This document shows positions 4,488 to 5,611 of a stretch of DNA of 5,611 nt, in pieces (positions within the stretch are counted from its first letter, which is position 1; each line of letters opens with the position of its first letter). Position numbers and translations under genes: made by a program. The notes below the pieces were generated by a model, which saw only the letters and a list, made by a program, of their open reading frames with translations, ran no database searches and was not told the origin of the DNA. This stretch comes from Chloroflexota bacterium (GTDB lineage Bacteria > Chloroflexota > Dehalococcoidia > SHYB01), in the NCBI GenBank assembly GCA_016200725.1, contig JACQEE010000234.1:1-5611 (forward strand), written 5' to 3'.

Positions 4488-5611
4488 TCAGGCGAGATGC
4501 GAGGCGTAGTCCATTCCAACGTGTCCCGTTTCTTCAAGCCGTGTGTACTGGCCTTGCGTTAGGCCAAGCAGATCCTTCAGTCCATACTCATTATGCTCGC
4601 CCATGCGACAGGGCGGCGTGCGCACCTCGTTCGGCGTGTTGGCGGCGGTCCACATCAGGCCTGGGTAGAAGTGCGTCCCTGCGTCGGCGTGCGTCAACTG
4701 CTTGAAGTAGTCCTGCTCGTGCATGTGGGGGTCGACGAACAAGTCCGCCTCGTCCATCACCATGCCCGCCGCGACACCGGCAGCTTGGAGCCGCTCCATC
4801 GCCTCGCGCTGGTCGAGCGACGCCGTCCATGCTGATAGTACGCGGTCGAGTTCGTCGTGGTTCTTCCAGCGGCTGAGGCCGTTGGCGAACCGCGGATCGC
4901 CGGCAAGCGACGGGTTGCCCATCGCGACGCAGAGCGCCTTCCACTCGCTGTCATTGGAGACGGCGAGCGTGACCCAGCGGTCGATACCCTTGCAGCGATA
5001 TACACCCTGCGGCGCCTTGGCCCAGTGGCGGTTGCCGACCGTGTCGTGCACGCGCCGGTTCATCGAGTAGTCCATCACCGCCTCGCCGAGATAGGGGACG
5101 AAGTTCTCGCACTGCGCCATCTCGATCAACTGGCCCTGCCCGGTGCGCCGCCGGTGTCGCAGGGCCATCGCCACAGCGAAGGCGCCGTTCACGCCAGCAG
5201 CGGCGTCACCTATATAAACGTCGTCGCGGGTAGAAGGATCCATGTCCGGGTAGCCCCGCAGCAGCGTGTGTCCAGCAGTCCCTTCGAGTTGGACGCCGAA
5301 AGAGCGGAAATTGCTGTACGGGCCGCTGAGGCCGTACGCAGGCATGCGCAGCGAGATGAGATCGGGTTTGTAGCGGACGAGTTCCTCGTGCGTGGCGTGC
5401 ATCTTCTCGACGGTTTCGGGGACGCTGTTTTCCACGAACACGTCGGCGATGGCGACGAGTTGGTAGAAGACCTCGCGCCCCTCGGGGCGATAGAGGTCGA
5501 GCGTGATGCTCTTCTTGTTCCGCGCATGGCTTTGGAAGATGGGGTAGCGGTTCCAGGGTCGTTCACCGGGATCCCAGTTGGGGTAGCAGGAGCCCCAGCT
5601 CTTGCGCATCC
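4488..5611 (-). CDS. CaiB/BaiF-family (family III) CoA-transferase, N-terminus beyond the window
   Basis: Family III CoA-transferases move CoA between carboxylic acids (formyl/oxalate, carnitine, bile acids, succinate with aromatic acids and others) in the cytoplasm through an enzyme-bound aspartyl intermediate. 373 whole codons are visible. The Met at 5607-5609 is probably internal, because the family runs to about 400-450 residues and the N-terminal GADVIKVE-type segment is absent. Counting from that Met, landmarks are RNKKSITLDL (30-39), ADVFVEN (55-61), KPDLISLRMPAYGLSGPY (81-98), and VYIGDAAAG (131-139) then ALRHRRRTGQGQLIEMAQ (149-166). D135 in IGD aligns with the catalytic Asp of formyl-CoA transferase (Asp169 in the Oxalobacter enzyme). 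The C-terminal part includes NTPNEVRTPPCRMGEHNEYG (325-344), the family's usual closing region. The substrate cannot be told from sequence, and annotation as a specific transferase such as formyl or carnitine would be unjustified. It is followed by a 74-nt gap and the membrane protein gene on the same strand. Confidence 0.93.
   Translation of the reverse strand, partial: MRKSWGSCYPNWDPGERPWNRYPIFQSHARNKKSITLDLYRPEGREVFYQLVAIADVFVENSVPETVEKMHATHEELVRYKPDLISLRMPAYGLSGPYSNFRSFGVQLEGTAGHTLLRGYPDMDPSTRDDVYIGDAAAGVNGAFAVAMALRHRRRTGQGQLIEMAQCENFVPYLGEAVMDYSMNRRVHDTVGNRHWAKAPQGVYRCKGIDRWVTLAVSNDSEWKALCVAMGNPSLAGDPRFANGLSRWKNHDELDRVLSAWTASLDQREAMERLQAAGVAAGMVMDEADLFVDPHMHEQDYFKQLTHADAGTHFYPGLMWTAANTPNEVRTPPCRMGEHNEYGLKDLLGLTQGQYTRLEETGHVGMDYASHLA

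Noticed and set aside
4471..4492. Possible second degenerate palindrome unit (CCGAG ... CTCAGG) overlapping the CoA-transferase stop
   Set aside because: Only about five pairs with a bulged A and an AACCGG loop; too weak to separate from chance, and it lies partly in coding sequence.

Overview
The window is GC-rich, densely coding bacterial DNA with a strong GC bias at third codon positions; this is why so many long antisense and out-of-frame ORFs appear. It holds six genes: modABC, a DNA methyltransferase and a small unknown gene on the + strand, then a small membrane protein gene and a CoA-transferase gene on the - strand. The small membrane protein (N-terminus MPQKYEEEIEEI, then a two-helix hairpin) and the presence of a family III CoA-transferase recall Chloroflexota of the Dehalococcoidia/SAR202 type. 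That placement is an inference from remembered families and was not tested by a search.

Region 1 (1-2543, + strand) is a molybdate ABC transporter operon. The modA substrate-binding protein is cut by the left window edge, followed after 3 nt by the modB permease, which overlaps the modC ATPase by 4 nt (ATGA). All visible parts look intact. The operon promoter and the ModA signal peptide lie outside the window. A short GC-rich hairpin directly follows the modC stop codon.

Region 2 (2544-4007, + strand) carries a beta-class adenine/cytosine DNA methyltransferase with no restriction enzyme gene in view, then a 98-residue protein of unknown function. Each of these two genes is preceded by a TGnTAnnnT extended -10 box. 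The methyltransferase box is so close to the ATG that the mRNA would be leaderless, while the small gene has a GGAG ribosome binding site.

Region 3 (4012-5611, - strand) is convergent to region 2, with only 4 nt between stop codons. In transcription order it holds the 3' part of a CaiB/BaiF-type CoA-transferase gene, a 73-nt intergenic spacer with a REP-like imperfect palindrome, and the small two-helix membrane protein gene. The palindrome lies inside a larger potential hairpin whose outer arm pairs with the strong AGGAGG Shine-Dalgarno of the membrane protein gene. This is the most interesting non-coding structure in the window.

No RNA gene, CRISPR array, insertion sequence or attachment site was recognised. 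No stretch longer than 75 bases lacks a gene. I see no convincing evidence of a wholly new multi-gene system. The best candidates for follow-up are the SD-sequestering palindrome and the methyltransferase/98-residue protein pair.
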